From Chryseobacterium joostei (GTDB lineage Bacteria; Bacteroidota; Bacteroidia; Flavobacteriales; Weeksellaceae), in the NCBI RefSeq assembly GCF_003815775.1, contig NZ_CP033926.1, positions 4,712,001-4,776,000 of the forward strand: 64,000 bases of DNA. The letters are read 5' to 3'. This document shows, piece by piece, positions 8,824-17,555 of the stretch (positions are counted from its first letter, which is position 1; each line of letters begins with the position of its first letter). The translations under genes and the position numbers were made by a program. A model generated the notes under the pieces. That model was not told where the DNA came from and ran no database searches. It saw only the letters and a list, made by a program, of their open reading frames with translations.

Positions 8824-9717
8824 ATGAAGAATATCTGTAAAATAGGACTGATTGGTTTGGTTTTCGCATTAGTAAACTGCCAATCAGTAAAAAGTAGTAA
8901 AATGTTTTATGGAGGAGTAAAACCGGAAATGGTTTCGGATAAGTTTAGCTTTACAGAAGGTCCATCAACGGATAAAGAGGGGAATGTCTATTTTACGGAT
9001 CAACCCAACGATAAAATTTATTATTGGGACTGGAAAACCAATAAGGTAATAGAGTTTTTAGACAAAACAGGACGTGCCAACGGAACCCATTTTGATAAGG
9101 ATGATTTTCTGATTACCTGTTCAGATGATCAGGGAGAAATCTGGAAAATATCAAAGGATAAAAAAGTAGAAGTTTTGTTCAAAGGATTTGAAGGGAAAAG
9201 ACTGAATGGTCCCAATGACGTTTGGAATGATTCCTTTGGAGGAATGTATTTTACAGATCCTTTATATGAGAGAGAGTATTGGGTAGGTTTTAAGCAGGAG
9301 ATCTCCAATAAAAGTCTCTATTACAGAAATAAAGCTGGTAAGATTACTAAGCTCGAAACATTCACACAGCCCAATGGGATTGTAGGAAGTGAAACCCTGA
9401 AAAAATTATACGTATCTGATATTGATGCAGGAAAAACCTATGTGTATGATATTTTAGGAGAAGGAAAGCTATCGGAGAAAAAATTATTCTGTGAAATGGG
9501 TTCAGATGGAATGACTCTGGATAAACACGGAAATCTTTATTTAACCGGAGATGGAGTATCTGTTTTTGACCGTTCCGGAAAGAAAATTTATCACATTTCT
9601 ATCCCTGAAAAATGGACGTCTAATGTGACTTTCGGAGGAGAAAATAATGATGTCTTATTCATTACTGCTTCAAAGTCTGTTTATACTTTTCCAACTAAAG
9701 TAAGAGGTGTAAAGTAA
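8824..9717 (+). CDS. SMP-30/gluconolactonase/LRE-like lipoprotein
   Basis: A 297-residue protein with a lipoprotein signal peptide (lipobox LVNC, Cys19). The mature part follows the SMP-30 six-bladed propeller: FTEGPSTDKEGNVYFTDQPNDKI, RLNGPNDVWNDSFGGMYFTDP and TQPNGIVGS. The glutamate of the EGP motif and the Asn/Asp of NGPNDV and the later SDxxG motif are the metal ligands in characterised members. Such enzymes hydrolyse sugar lactones, but the family is broad, so the substrate is left open. It is a single gene that converges on the DEAD-box helicase and shares a hairpin terminator with it. Confidence 0.88.
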   Translation: MKNICKIGLIGLVFALVNCQSVKSSKMFYGGVKPEMVSDKFSFTEGPSTDKEGNVYFTDQPNDKIYYWDWKTNKVIEFLDKTGRANGTHFDKDDFLITCSDDQGEIWKISKDKKVEVLFKGFEGKRLNGPNDVWNDSFGGMYFTDPLYEREYWVGFKQEISNKSLYYRNKAGKITKLETFTQPNGIVGSETLKKLYVSDIDAGKTYVYDILGEGKLSEKKLFCEMGSDGMTLDKHGNLYLTGDGVSVFDRSGKKIYHISIPEKWTSNVTFGGENNDVLFITASKSVYTFPTKVRGVK

Positions 9718-9741
9718 ATGTGCTGAAAAATTTACCACAAA

Positions 9742-9779
9742 AAAAGCCACATAAGCATTGAAAAACTTTTGTGGCTTTT
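9742..9779. terminator. Bidirectional terminator between SMP-30 gene and helicase
   Basis: AAAAGCCACA (9742-9751) pairs with TGTGGCTTTT (9770-9779) across an 18-base loop that can form a further AAG/CTT pair. A- and T-runs on either side allow use from both directions. Confidence 0.75.
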
Positions 9780-9806
9780 GTTATTTATAAAGATGCTGCT
9801 CTGCTT

Positions 9807-11114
9807 CTAATAAGCAACTTCCATTTTTACTTTCTTACCTTTCAGTTTTTCATTCTGAAGTTTTCTCAAAAGAGTGTTTACTTTATTTCTGGAAACCGCT
9901 ACGTATGAGGTCGTATCTTTCACTTCGATAATACCAACATCTTCTTTCTGCAGTTCTCCCTTTTTAAGAAGGTATCCTACAATGTCAACCTTATTTACCT
10001 TGTCTTTTTTTCCGGCACTGATATAAATGGTTTGAAAAGGTGTTTTCTCAGGAACTTTATTGAAACCGGCTACACTTTCTTCCGGAGTATTGTTTTTAAT
10101 GAATGGGAAATTTTCTTCCGCAGTCATGATCAGGTAAGCAAAACCTTTTGCATTCATTCTGGCAGTACGCCCATTTCTATGAATGAAGGCATCTTCTTTT
10201 GGAGGCAGTTGATAATGAACAATAGATTCAACTTCAGGAACATCTAAACCTCTTGATGCCAGATCTGTTGTAATTAAAATTCTTGCAGAATCATTTCTGA
10301 ATTTTAGTAAAGCACGTTCTCTTTCGTCCTGCTCCATTCCGCCATGAAATGTTTCTCTATCAATTCCTTTTTCACGCAGAAGCTCAGAGATCCTGTCAAC
10401 AGCTTCACGGTGATTACAGAAAATCAGTGTTCTTTTGTTTCCTATTTTACAGATCAAGTTAAAAAGCGTGTCCAGCTTCTCTTCAGAAATGGTCATTACT
10501 TTTCGTAATTGAATATCTGGCTTTACTTCACTTAATTTTAGAAAATCAACAAGTTTTTCGTTCTTTAAGCCTGTGAACTTTGGAATTTCATCCATCGTTG
10601 TTGCAGAAGTAAGAATGCGTTGTGATAACCCTTTCAGGGAATTGGAAATATATTCCATATCCTCATGAAAGCCTAATTCTAAAGCCTTGTCAAATTCATC
10701 TAAAACTAACGTCTGAATTGTTTTCGGATCAAAATTATTATTTCTTAGATGATAGACAACTCTTCCCGGAGTTCCTATTAAAACTGCTGGAGCTTCAATT
10801 AAATTATTAACCTCAATCTTTTTATCATGCCCGCCGTAGCAAACAGAAACCTTAAAGTCTGATCCCATAGCCTTAAAAACCTGTTCAATCTGCAAGGCTA
10901 GTTCTCTTGCAGGAACTAAAATTAAAGCCTGAATTCCTGAGGTATCTTTTTTCAGATTTCTAAGAACAGGAAATAAAAATGCAAGTGTTTTTCCTGATCC
11001 TGTAGGAGAGAGCAGGACAACGTCTTGTTGGTTTTCTGTAGCTTTATAGGTAGATTTCTGCATTTGATTCATATCCTGAATCTGCAGTTTTTGATAGATT
11101 GATTGTAGTTCCAT
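9807..11114 (-). CDS. DEAD-box RNA helicase with DbpA-type RNA-binding domain
   Basis: The 435-residue protein carries the superfamily 2 motifs in order: SPTGSGKT (motif I, about residues 35-42), PARELA, TPGR, DEFD (motif II, in place of DEAD), TSATT (motif III, SAT), and HRNGRTAR (motif VI). The C-terminal 75 residues (YISAGKKDKVNKVDIVGYL... to KMEVAY) match the DbpA RNA-binding domain, which in E. coli DbpA targets 23S rRNA helix 92. The role is therefore probably 50S ribosome assembly. The DEFD variant keeps both acidic residues needed for Mg-ATP. An exact -7 box lies only four bases upstream of the ATG. A formal gene symbol is not assigned because DbpA orthology cannot be shown here. Confidence 0.92.
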   Translation of the reverse strand: MELQSIYQKLQIQDMNQMQKSTYKATENQQDVVLLSPTGSGKTLAFLFPVLRNLKKDTSGIQALILVPARELALQIEQVFKAMGSDFKVSVCYGGHDKKIEVNNLIEAPAVLIGTPGRVVYHLRNNNFDPKTIQTLVLDEFDKALELGFHEDMEYISNSLKGLSQRILTSATTMDEIPKFTGLKNEKLVDFLKLSEVKPDIQLRKVMTISEEKLDTLFNLICKIGNKRTLIFCNHREAVDRISELLREKGIDRETFHGGMEQDERERALLKFRNDSARILITTDLASRGLDVPEVESIVHYQLPPKEDAFIHRNGRTARMNAKGFAYLIMTAEENFPFIKNNTPEESVAGFNKVPEKTPFQTIYISAGKKDKVNKVDIVGYLLKKGELQKEDVGIIEVKDTTSYVAVSRNKVNTLLRKLQNEKLKGKKVKMEVAY

Positions 11115-11118
11115 GGTG

Positions 11119-11126
11119 CAAAGATA
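11119..11126 (-). promoter_or_regulatory. -7 box immediately upstream of the helicase start
   Basis: On the minus strand TATCTTTG is an exact TAnnTTTG match ending four bases before the ATG (11112-11114). If active, transcription would begin at or next to the start codon, giving a leaderless or nearly leaderless mRNA. No -33 TTG at the usual distance was found. Confidence 0.4.
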
Positions 11127-11350
11127 ATGATTTTAGATGGTAGGTTGCAGATAGTAGTGACGGGTAATAGGTTATATAAATTAGTACGACTTTATTTCAT
11201 ATCCTATATATATTAGGTATTAAGATAACATTTAAAGGGTGAAAAATCTGATGAATGGTATGCGGTATCTTGCTCCTTGTTTCTTGGTTGATCTAATAGT
11301 AGGTGTTGACTTTCAGTTATTTATGGGGTGATTTCATAAATGAAAAATCT

Positions 11351-11381
11351 TTGGTTATCTCAAATAAAAATAATACCTTTG
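11351..11381 (+). promoter_or_regulatory. Promoter of rpsA
   Basis: TTG (11351-11353), a 20-base spacer and an exact TACCTTTG -7 box (11374-11381) fit the flavobacterial sigma-A consensus. It predicts a leader of about 115 bases before the rpsA ATG, long enough for autoregulatory structure. Confidence 0.75.
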
Positions 11382-11502
11382 CATCCACTTTTGTGGCGAA
11401 AAGGTTTGATGAGTAAAATACTTATAATTAATTACTTCCATATTTTTTAATCCGCATTTATTCAAACCGTTAAAAAAGAAGGAATACAAATTTTATTAGA
11501 AA

Positions 11503-13293
11503 ATGTCAAAAGAGACAAATTCAGCAGAGGTTTTATTAAACCAAAACGTAACTCCAGAACAATTTGATTGGGATTCATTTGAATCAGGTCTTGATGCAGA
11601 TGCGAGAAAAGAAAAAAGTGATTTAGAAGAAATCTATAACGGATCTCTTAACAGCCTAAACGATAATGACGTTTTAGTTGGTAGAGTTGTAAGATTAACT
11701 GACAAAGAAGCTATCGTAGACATCAACTTCAAATCTGAAGGAGTTATCTCTCTAAACGAATTCCGTTACAACCAAGGCCTAAAAGTAGGTGATGAGGTAG
11801 AAGTAATGGTTGACAAGAGAGAAGACAAAACTGGTCAATTACAATTATCTCACAGAAAAGCTAGAACGCTTAAAGCTTGGGATAAAGTAAACGAACTTCA
11901 CGAAACTGGAGAAATCGTTAACGGTTTTGTTAAATCTAGAACTAAAGGTGGTATGATCGTTGACGTTCACGGAATCGAAGCATTCTTACCTGGTTCTCAA
12001 ATTGACGTTAAGCCAATTAAAGATTACGATCAGTTCGTAGGAAAAACTATGGAGTTCAAAGTTGTGAAAATCAACCCTGAGTTCAAAAACGTAGTGGTTT
12101 CTCACAAAGCATTGATCGAAGCAGATATCGAAGGTCAGAAAAAAGAAATCATCGCTCAACTTGAAAAAGGTCAGGTTCTTGAAGGTACTGTTAAGAACAT
12201 CACTTCTTACGGTGTATTCATTGACTTAGGAGGTGTAGATGGATTGATCCACATTACAGACCTTTCTTGGTCTAGAGTGAACCACCCATCTGAAATCCTA
12301 GAGGACGGACAGACTGTAAAAGTTGTAATCCTTGATTTCGATGATGAGAAAACAAGAATCCAATTAGGTATGAAGCAATTAGAAGCTCATCCTTGGGATG
12401 CTCTTTCTGCTGACATGAAAGTTGGAGACAAAGTAAAAGGAAAAGTAGTAGTTCTTGCTGACTATGGTGCATTCGTAGAAATTGCTCCAGGTGTAGAAGG
12501 ATTAATCCACGTTTCTGAAATGTCTTGGTCTACTCACTTAAGATCTGCTGGAGATTTCGTAAAAGTAGGTGATGAAGTAGAAGCTGAAGTATTAACTTTA
12601 GATAGAGAAGAAAGAAAAATTTCTCTTGGTATCAAGCAATTGTCTAAAGATCCATGGGAAAACATCGAAACTAAGTATCCTGTAGGATCTCAGCATGTAG
12701 GAACTGTAAGAAACTTCACTAACTTTGGTGTATTCGTAGAGTTAGAAGAAGGTATCGACGGATTAATCTACATCTCTGATCTTTCTTGGACTAAGAAAAT
12801 CAAGCACCCATCTGAGTTCTGTGCAGTAGGTGATAAATTAGATGTTGTAGTTCTTGAATTAGATATCCAAGCTAGAAGATTATCTCTAGGTCACAAGCAA
12901 TTGACTGAAAACCCATGGGATAAATTCGAAACTAAATATGCTGAGGGAACTATCCACGCTGGTAAAGCTGTAGAAGTTCACGATAAAGGAGCTTCTGTAC
13001 AATTCGAAGATGCTGAGGTTGAAGCTTTCTGTCCTTCAAGATTATTAGAGAAAGAAGATGGATCTAAAATCAAGAAAGGTGAAGATGCTCAATTCAAAGT
13101 AATTGAATTCAACAAAGAATTCAAGAGAGTTGTAGTTTCTCACACAGGTATCTTCAGAGACGAAGAAAAGAAAAACGTTAAAGAATCTTCTTCTAGAAAC
13201 GTATCTTCTTCTTCAAACAACGAAGAAAGATCTACTCTTGGAGACATCGATGCATTAGCAGAGTTGAAAAGAAAAATGGAAGAAGGTAAATAA
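11503..13293 (+). CDS. rpsA: 30S ribosomal protein S1
   Basis: A 596-residue protein with six S1 (OB-fold) RNA-binding domains, recognisable by GRVVRLTDKEAIVDI, GFVKSRTKGGMIVDV, GTVKNITSYGVFIDL, GKVVVLADYGAFVEI, GTVRNFTNFGVFVEL and GKAVEVHDKGASVQF. S1 brings mRNA to the 30S subunit. Domains 3-5 carry the classic DGLIHxSDLSW segment. A serine-rich linker and a charged helix (about 565-596) form the C-terminus. Codon choice differs from the neighbours (more C-ending codons such as AAC, TTC and ATC), as expected for a highly expressed gene. Bacteroidota lack strong Shine-Dalgarno use, and S1 is thought to matter greatly for initiation there. It is transcribed alone from its own promoter and ends in a strong terminator. 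Confidence 0.97.
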   Translation: MSKETNSAEVLLNQNVTPEQFDWDSFESGLDADARKEKSDLEEIYNGSLNSLNDNDVLVGRVVRLTDKEAIVDINFKSEGVISLNEFRYNQGLKVGDEVEVMVDKREDKTGQLQLSHRKARTLKAWDKVNELHETGEIVNGFVKSRTKGGMIVDVHGIEAFLPGSQIDVKPIKDYDQFVGKTMEFKVVKINPEFKNVVVSHKALIEADIEGQKKEIIAQLEKGQVLEGTVKNITSYGVFIDLGGVDGLIHITDLSWSRVNHPSEILEDGQTVKVVILDFDDEKTRIQLGMKQLEAHPWDALSADMKVGDKVKGKVVVLADYGAFVEIAPGVEGLIHVSEMSWSTHLRSAGDFVKVGDEVEAEVLTLDREERKISLGIKQLSKDPWENIETKYPVGSQHVGTVRNFTNFGVFVELEEGIDGLIYISDLSWTKKIKHPSEFCAVGDKLDVVVLELDIQARRLSLGHKQLTENPWDKFETKYAEGTIHAGKAVEVHDKGASVQFEDAEVEAFCPSRLLEKEDGSKIKKGEDAQFKVIEFNKEFKRVVVSHTGIFRDEEKKNVKESSSRNVSSSSNNEERSTLGDIDALAELKRKMEEGK

Positions 13294-13317
13294 TCCTTAA
13301 ACCATTTATAAATAGGG

Positions 13318-13344
13318 AGCCGCTCATTTGAGCGGCTTTTTTTG
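13318..13344 (+). terminator. Rho-independent terminator of rpsA
   Basis: A GC-rich stem (AGCCGCTC with GAGCGGCT) over an ATTT loop is followed by seven or more T residues. Confidence 0.92.
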
Positions 13345-13713
13345 TTTTTTATTGTAACAAAGTTAATCTATGGAATAGCTATCATTTACAGCTAGATTTG
13401 TAACCCAACATTGAGAATTTTAAACTTAAAACAAGGGAAAAGATTTGGAAAACGTCTTAAAATTTAAAGGAAATATTATTAAAACTTAAATTTTTTCTTC
13501 AACAGAAATATTATGATTTAAGGAAATAAATAAATTCAGAATTGTAGCTAAACATCCTATTGTAGGCATCTTATTGAATTTCTATTCTTTGGATTGTGAA
13601 ATATTAAATTACAATTAAAACGATGTGTTTTTTATTTTGTGGTTTTTTTTGAAATTTCAGCAAATAAAATACGTTTTTGTTTGCTAATTATTTGTAGATT
13701 AGTGGCTTTAATA
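13345..13713. other. AT-rich intergenic region before the M36 protease
   Basis: About 370 bases without a credible reading frame, RNA gene or repeat. It must contain the promoter of the downstream protease, but no exact TAnnTTTG box at a normal distance could be picked out. An in-frame GTG at 13639 falls in this stretch and was not accepted as a start. Confidence 0.5.
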
Positions 13714-16356
13714 ATGGATATGAAAAATAAAACTCTACCTATTTTATTTGCCGTTTTTTCTGTATTTCCGGCTATTGTTTTCGGACAAGATAATGAAAGG
13801 CTTATTAAAGATTATATTTCTCAAAATAGAATAAGAGAATATAAGAAGTCTGATCTCAATAATTTTATTGTTGATAATGTAGATCAGTCAAAATCGTTAA
13901 ATGGTAATGTTGTGAAGCTGATACAGACCTATAATGGTTTACCGGTCTATAGTTCAGTAGCAACAGCTCTTATTAAGGATAATAAAGTAACATATTATAC
14001 GGATAATTTTGTAAAAGACTATGTTGCAGCTTCGCCTAAAAATGCTTCAATAAGCGAGAGAATAGCACTTCAAAAAATTGCATCTGATTTAGGAAATGAT
14101 AAAATTTCAACTCTTCCGATAATAAGTTTTTTTGAGAAAGGCTCTGATAGATTATTTTCGGCTAAGCAAAGACTTGTTTACGTAAATAATAAAAATAAGG
14201 ACCTTCGTTTAGCTTACGAATTTTTGTTTAAAGAACCAGATGCTGTTGACTCTTGGAGTATTCTGATAGATGCTAATAATGGGGAAGTTATTAGTAAAAT
14301 TAATCTGAATGTTTCCTGTAACTTTCACGATGATGCCTATGGACATAGTGAAAGTCAGGTAAATGTTATGCCACAACAGCGTGATTTTTATATTCATGAT
14401 AATATCCAAAAAAAGAATATGTTGTTTCTAGCTCCGGATAATGCGTCTTATAACGTATTCCCGTTGCCAATTGAAGCACCCACTTTTGGTCCGCGTTCTA
14501 TAGTTAATAATCCTTGGATCTTAGCATCTTCACCTGAAGGCTGGCATTCTAATGGGACTAACCATTACACGATCACGAGAGGCAATAACGTATATGCTTA
14601 CGATGATAAAGATAATGATGAAGCTACTTTTGGAACTTCACCTGATGGGGGGGCAACAAGAAATTTTAATTTTGCTTACGACGCCAATGGCTTAACATAT
14701 AATAATTTATCTGCGGCTACTACCAACTTGTTTTATATCAGTAACATGATACATGATATATTTTATAAGTTTGGTTTTACTGAGCCTGCAAGAAATTTCC
14801 AAAGTAATAATTTTGGCAACGGAGGATTAGATGATGATGAAGTTTTTGCCCAGTCTCAGGATGGGAAAGGGTTTAATAATGCAAATTTCGCTACTGGCCC
14901 AGATAATTATAACCCTGTAATGCAAATGTATCTTTGGTTAGGATCTAATAGAAAAGCATGGTATAATACACCTGCAGATGCTACTTCTAGAATAGTAGAT
15001 GCTGGAATAGCTCAGTTTGGTTCTCAGCTTAATGATATAGGAATTACAGGAGATGTTAAATTATCAAGTGTGTTGGATGCTTGTACCGCTCTTCCTGCGG
15101 GTGAATTAACGGGTAAGATCGCCTTAATTCAAAGAGGAACATGTGGTTTTGCTGTGAAAGTTAAAAATGCTCAATTAGCTGGAGCTATAGGAGCTATTAT
15201 CTATAACAATTCGGTAAACGGTGCTAACATTGGTAATATGGCAGGAGATGGAGTTATTTCTCCAACAGTTACAATACCTTCAATATTAATTACTGAAGCT
15301 GAGGGTATATTTATGAAAGATAAACTCACAGCAAATATATCCGTAAATACTACATTGAAAGCTGATACGAAATATGATGGAAGCTTTGATAATGGTATTG
15401 TTACGCATGAGTATGGCCATGGAATATCCAACAGATTAACTGGAGATGGCTATACCTGTCTAAATGCTAGACCTTATGGTACTAATACCACCTATTCTAA
15501 AGAACAAATGGGTGAAGGGTGGTCGGACTTCTTTGCTTTGATGGTGACTAACAAACCTGGAGATAATTCTTCTGTAGCAAGAGGGATAGGAACTTACCCG
15601 ATAGGGCAGCCAATAACAGGTGTTGGGATTAGACCAGCAAAATATTCTCCAGATTTCTCAGTTAATGGATTTACCTATGGTGATACAAATGGATTAGAGT
15701 ATGCTGATGGTACTGAAATGGTTGCAGATTCACATTCTATCGGATTTATATGGGCATCAATGCTATGGGATCTTCATTGGAAATATGTTGAAAAATATGG
15801 GTATTCATCGGATGTAACAGCTAATGCTACAAACGGAAGTTCTAAAGTATTGCAGTTGATTGTTGACGGACTTAAGCTACAGACTTGTGATCCTACCTTT
15901 ATTGACGGAAGAAATGCAATATTAGCAGCAGAGCTGGCAGCAACAGAGGGTCAGGATAAATGTATGATATGGAAGGTCTTTGCAAAAAGAGGTTTAGGAG
16001 TAAATGCTTCTGCAGGACTTAAAACAGATATTAACGATCAGGTAGAAAATTTTGATGTACCGGCAGCGTGCGCTTCACTTGGAACTGATGAAGTTACTTC
16101 TATCAAAGACAACAAAATCTCTATCTATCCAAACCCTGCAAGAGACGAGTTTTATATTACATTTCCAAGTAAGACTCTTGGTAAAGTAAGCGTAGAACTT
16201 TATGATATGTCTGGTAAACTAGTATCTTCTGAAGATAAAATTTCACCGGAAGCTAAAAAAGCAATTTCTACAAATCGTTTAGTTAACGGTACCTATATGG
16301 TAAAAGTGAAAGGACTTGGTTTTGAAGCCAATTCAAAAGTGATTGTTAAAAAATAA
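13714..16356 (+). CDS. Secreted M36 (fungalysin-type) metalloprotease with PA insert and T9SS tail
   Basis: An 880-residue protein if started at ATG 13714 (ATG 13720 is equally possible). Both give a signal peptide MKNKTLPILFAVFSVFPAIVFGQ-like in layout, whereas the longer frame from GTG 13639 does not. An FTP/PepSY-like propeptide (about 20-220) precedes the catalytic domain. The zinc motif is HEYGHGISNRL (His565) with the third ligand in EQMGEGWSDF. A protease-associated (PA) domain is inserted before the zinc motif (about 435-540, GKIALIQRGTCGFAVKVKNAQ). The C-terminal 75 residues (ISIYPNPARDEFYI to KVIVKK) form a T9SS type A sorting tail. It is expected to degrade extracellular protein such as collagen or elastin. 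Single gene with its own terminator. Confidence 0.93.
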   Translation: MDMKNKTLPILFAVFSVFPAIVFGQDNERLIKDYISQNRIREYKKSDLNNFIVDNVDQSKSLNGNVVKLIQTYNGLPVYSSVATALIKDNKVTYYTDNFVKDYVAASPKNASISERIALQKIASDLGNDKISTLPIISFFEKGSDRLFSAKQRLVYVNNKNKDLRLAYEFLFKEPDAVDSWSILIDANNGEVISKINLNVSCNFHDDAYGHSESQVNVMPQQRDFYIHDNIQKKNMLFLAPDNASYNVFPLPIEAPTFGPRSIVNNPWILASSPEGWHSNGTNHYTITRGNNVYAYDDKDNDEATFGTSPDGGATRNFNFAYDANGLTYNNLSAATTNLFYISNMIHDIFYKFGFTEPARNFQSNNFGNGGLDDDEVFAQSQDGKGFNNANFATGPDNYNPVMQMYLWLGSNRKAWYNTPADATSRIVDAGIAQFGSQLNDIGITGDVKLSSVLDACTALPAGELTGKIALIQRGTCGFAVKVKNAQLAGAIGAIIYNNSVNGANIGNMAGDGVISPTVTIPSILITEAEGIFMKDKLTANISVNTTLKADTKYDGSFDNGIVTHEYGHGISNRLTGDGYTCLNARPYGTNTTYSKEQMGEGWSDFFALMVTNKPGDNSSVARGIGTYPIGQPITGVGIRPAKYSPDFSVNGFTYGDTNGLEYADGTEMVADSHSIGFIWASMLWDLHWKYVEKYGYSSDVTANATNGSSKVLQLIVDGLKLQTCDPTFIDGRNAILAAELAATEGQDKCMIWKVFAKRGLGVNASAGLKTDINDQVENFDVPAACASLGTDEVTSIKDNKISIYPNPARDEFYITFPSKTLGKVSVELYDMSGKLVSSEDKISPEAKKAISTNRLVNGTYMVKVKGLGFEANSKVIVKK

Positions 16357-16378
16357 CTAACTTATATAATCAATTTTA

Positions 16379-16414
16379 GAAATCGCCACAAGCAAAGCTT
16401 GTGGCGATTTTATT
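16379..16414 (+). terminator. Terminator of the M36 protease gene
   Basis: AAATCGCCACAAGC pairs perfectly with GCTTGTGGCGATTT across an AAA loop, then a T-rich tail. The long stem overlaps the upstream extension of the next reading frame, which argues against a start at 16401. Confidence 0.88.
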
Positions 16415-16458
16415 TATCTATCATAGTTACTCCTTAAGGCATTTTAATTTATATGTTG

Positions 16459-16466
16459 TAACTTTG
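16459..16466 (+). promoter_or_regulatory. -7 box of the DMT transporter gene
   Basis: TAACTTTG is an exact TAnnTTTG match 18 bases before ATG 16485. No clear -33 TTG is present. Confidence 0.5.
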
Positions 16467-16484
16467 CAGGCTGTTAAAAAAATT

Positions 16485-17471
16485 ATGAAGAAGAAAAATA
16501 TACTAAAAGGTGTTTTATTTGTAGGGATTGGAGCTAGTATATACGGTATGTTGGCCACTTTTGTGAAAATGGCTTATCATGATGGTTTTACAACCTCTGA
16601 AGTTACAACCTCCCAATTCGTATTAGGTCTTGCAGGACTTTTGATCCTGAATTTTATCCAAACATTAACCTCTAAGCAGAAATTATCACTGCCAAATTCC
16701 AAGGAGCTAAGAATGCTTATGCTTGCAGGAACTTCATTGGGAGGAACAAGTTTGTTTTATTATATCGCAGTGCAGTATATCAATGTTTCCATTGCCATTG
16801 TATTATTGATGCAATCGGTATGGTTCAGTGTTGTGGTAGAGAGTATTCTTACCAGAAAGCTACCTAATGCAAGAAAAGTGGTTTCTGTTGTTATTGTATT
16901 GGCAGGAACGATCTTGGCAACCAATCTTATCAATATGGATATAGAGCTGGATTGGCATGGGGTATTCTGGGGACTAATGGCGGCCGCTTCATATACGTTA
17001 ACGATGTTTACTTCAAATACGCTGGCTACGCATCTGCCGGTGTTCAGAAAGAGTCTTATTATGTTGACAGGTGGTTCCATTGTTGTTTTTGCATTTCTAT
17101 TCTTTGCACAGATAGGACCGATGTACTTTGATGGATTAAAAACATTTTATCTGAACTTTACAGACAATACAGAGCATATTCATCCTTTTAATTATTCTAT
17201 TTTCCTTACCTATGGATTTGTTTTAGCATTGTTTGGAACGATCATCCCTCCAATTTTATTCAATATTGGTTTCCCGAATGCAGGTTTAGGTTTGGGAAGT
17301 ATTGTTTCATCGCTTGAACTTCCGGTTTCCGTAACGATGGCTTTCGTTTTATTGGGTGAGAAAGTACTTTTAATACAATGGGTAGGAATTATTTTGATCC
17401 TTTTTGCTATTGTTTTAATGAACCTTCCGTCCAAAAAAGAGAAAGAAGTTTCAATGGCAGAATTATCTTAG
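16485..17471 (+). CDS. DMT superfamily transporter (EamA family)
   Basis: A 328-residue integral membrane protein with about ten hydrophobic helices arranged as two EamA repeats. The second repeat carries the characteristic LGLGSIVSSLELPVSVTMAFVLLGEKV-type segment (its core is SLELPV...LLGE). Members export or import metabolites such as amino acids, nucleosides or sugars, and the substrate cannot be told from sequence. ATG 16485 is chosen because the in-frame extension to 16401 runs through the upstream terminator hairpin and promoter. It is a single gene followed by its own terminator. Confidence 0.9.
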   Translation: MKKKNILKGVLFVGIGASIYGMLATFVKMAYHDGFTTSEVTTSQFVLGLAGLLILNFIQTLTSKQKLSLPNSKELRMLMLAGTSLGGTSLFYYIAVQYINVSIAIVLLMQSVWFSVVVESILTRKLPNARKVVSVVIVLAGTILATNLINMDIELDWHGVFWGLMAAASYTLTMFTSNTLATHLPVFRKSLIMLTGGSIVVFAFLFFAQIGPMYFDGLKTFYLNFTDNTEHIHPFNYSIFLTYGFVLALFGTIIPPILFNIGFPNAGLGLGSIVSSLELPVSVTMAFVLLGEKVLLIQWVGIILILFAIVLMNLPSKKEKEVSMAELS

Positions 17472-17501
17472 AAAAAATATTTAACTAAAAATAACAGTTG
17501 A

Positions 17502-17530
17502 AAACCGTTCCCTTTGGAGCGGTTTTTTTA
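17502..17530 (+). terminator. Terminator of the DMT transporter gene
   Basis: AAACCGTTCC and GGAGCGGTTT form a ten-pair stem (one T-G wobble) over CTTT, followed by a T-run. Confidence 0.85.
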
Positions 17531-17555
17531 ATTTTAGGAGCTTAAAGAAAATTCC

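Larger units (their letters stand above)
11115..11502. other. Intergenic region between divergent helicase and rpsA
   Basis: These 388 bases hold the helicase -7 box at the left edge and the rpsA promoter at 11351-11381. The remaining part is AT-rich, with no convincing reading frame or RNA gene. The last 115 bases form the predicted rpsA leader. Confidence 0.6.

Noticed and set aside
13639..13713. GTG start extending the M36 protease
   Set aside because: The added residues precede a complete signal peptide, and the family begins at the later ATG.
16401..16484. Earlier start of the DMT transporter
   Set aside because: The extension runs through the upstream terminator stem and the promoter box.
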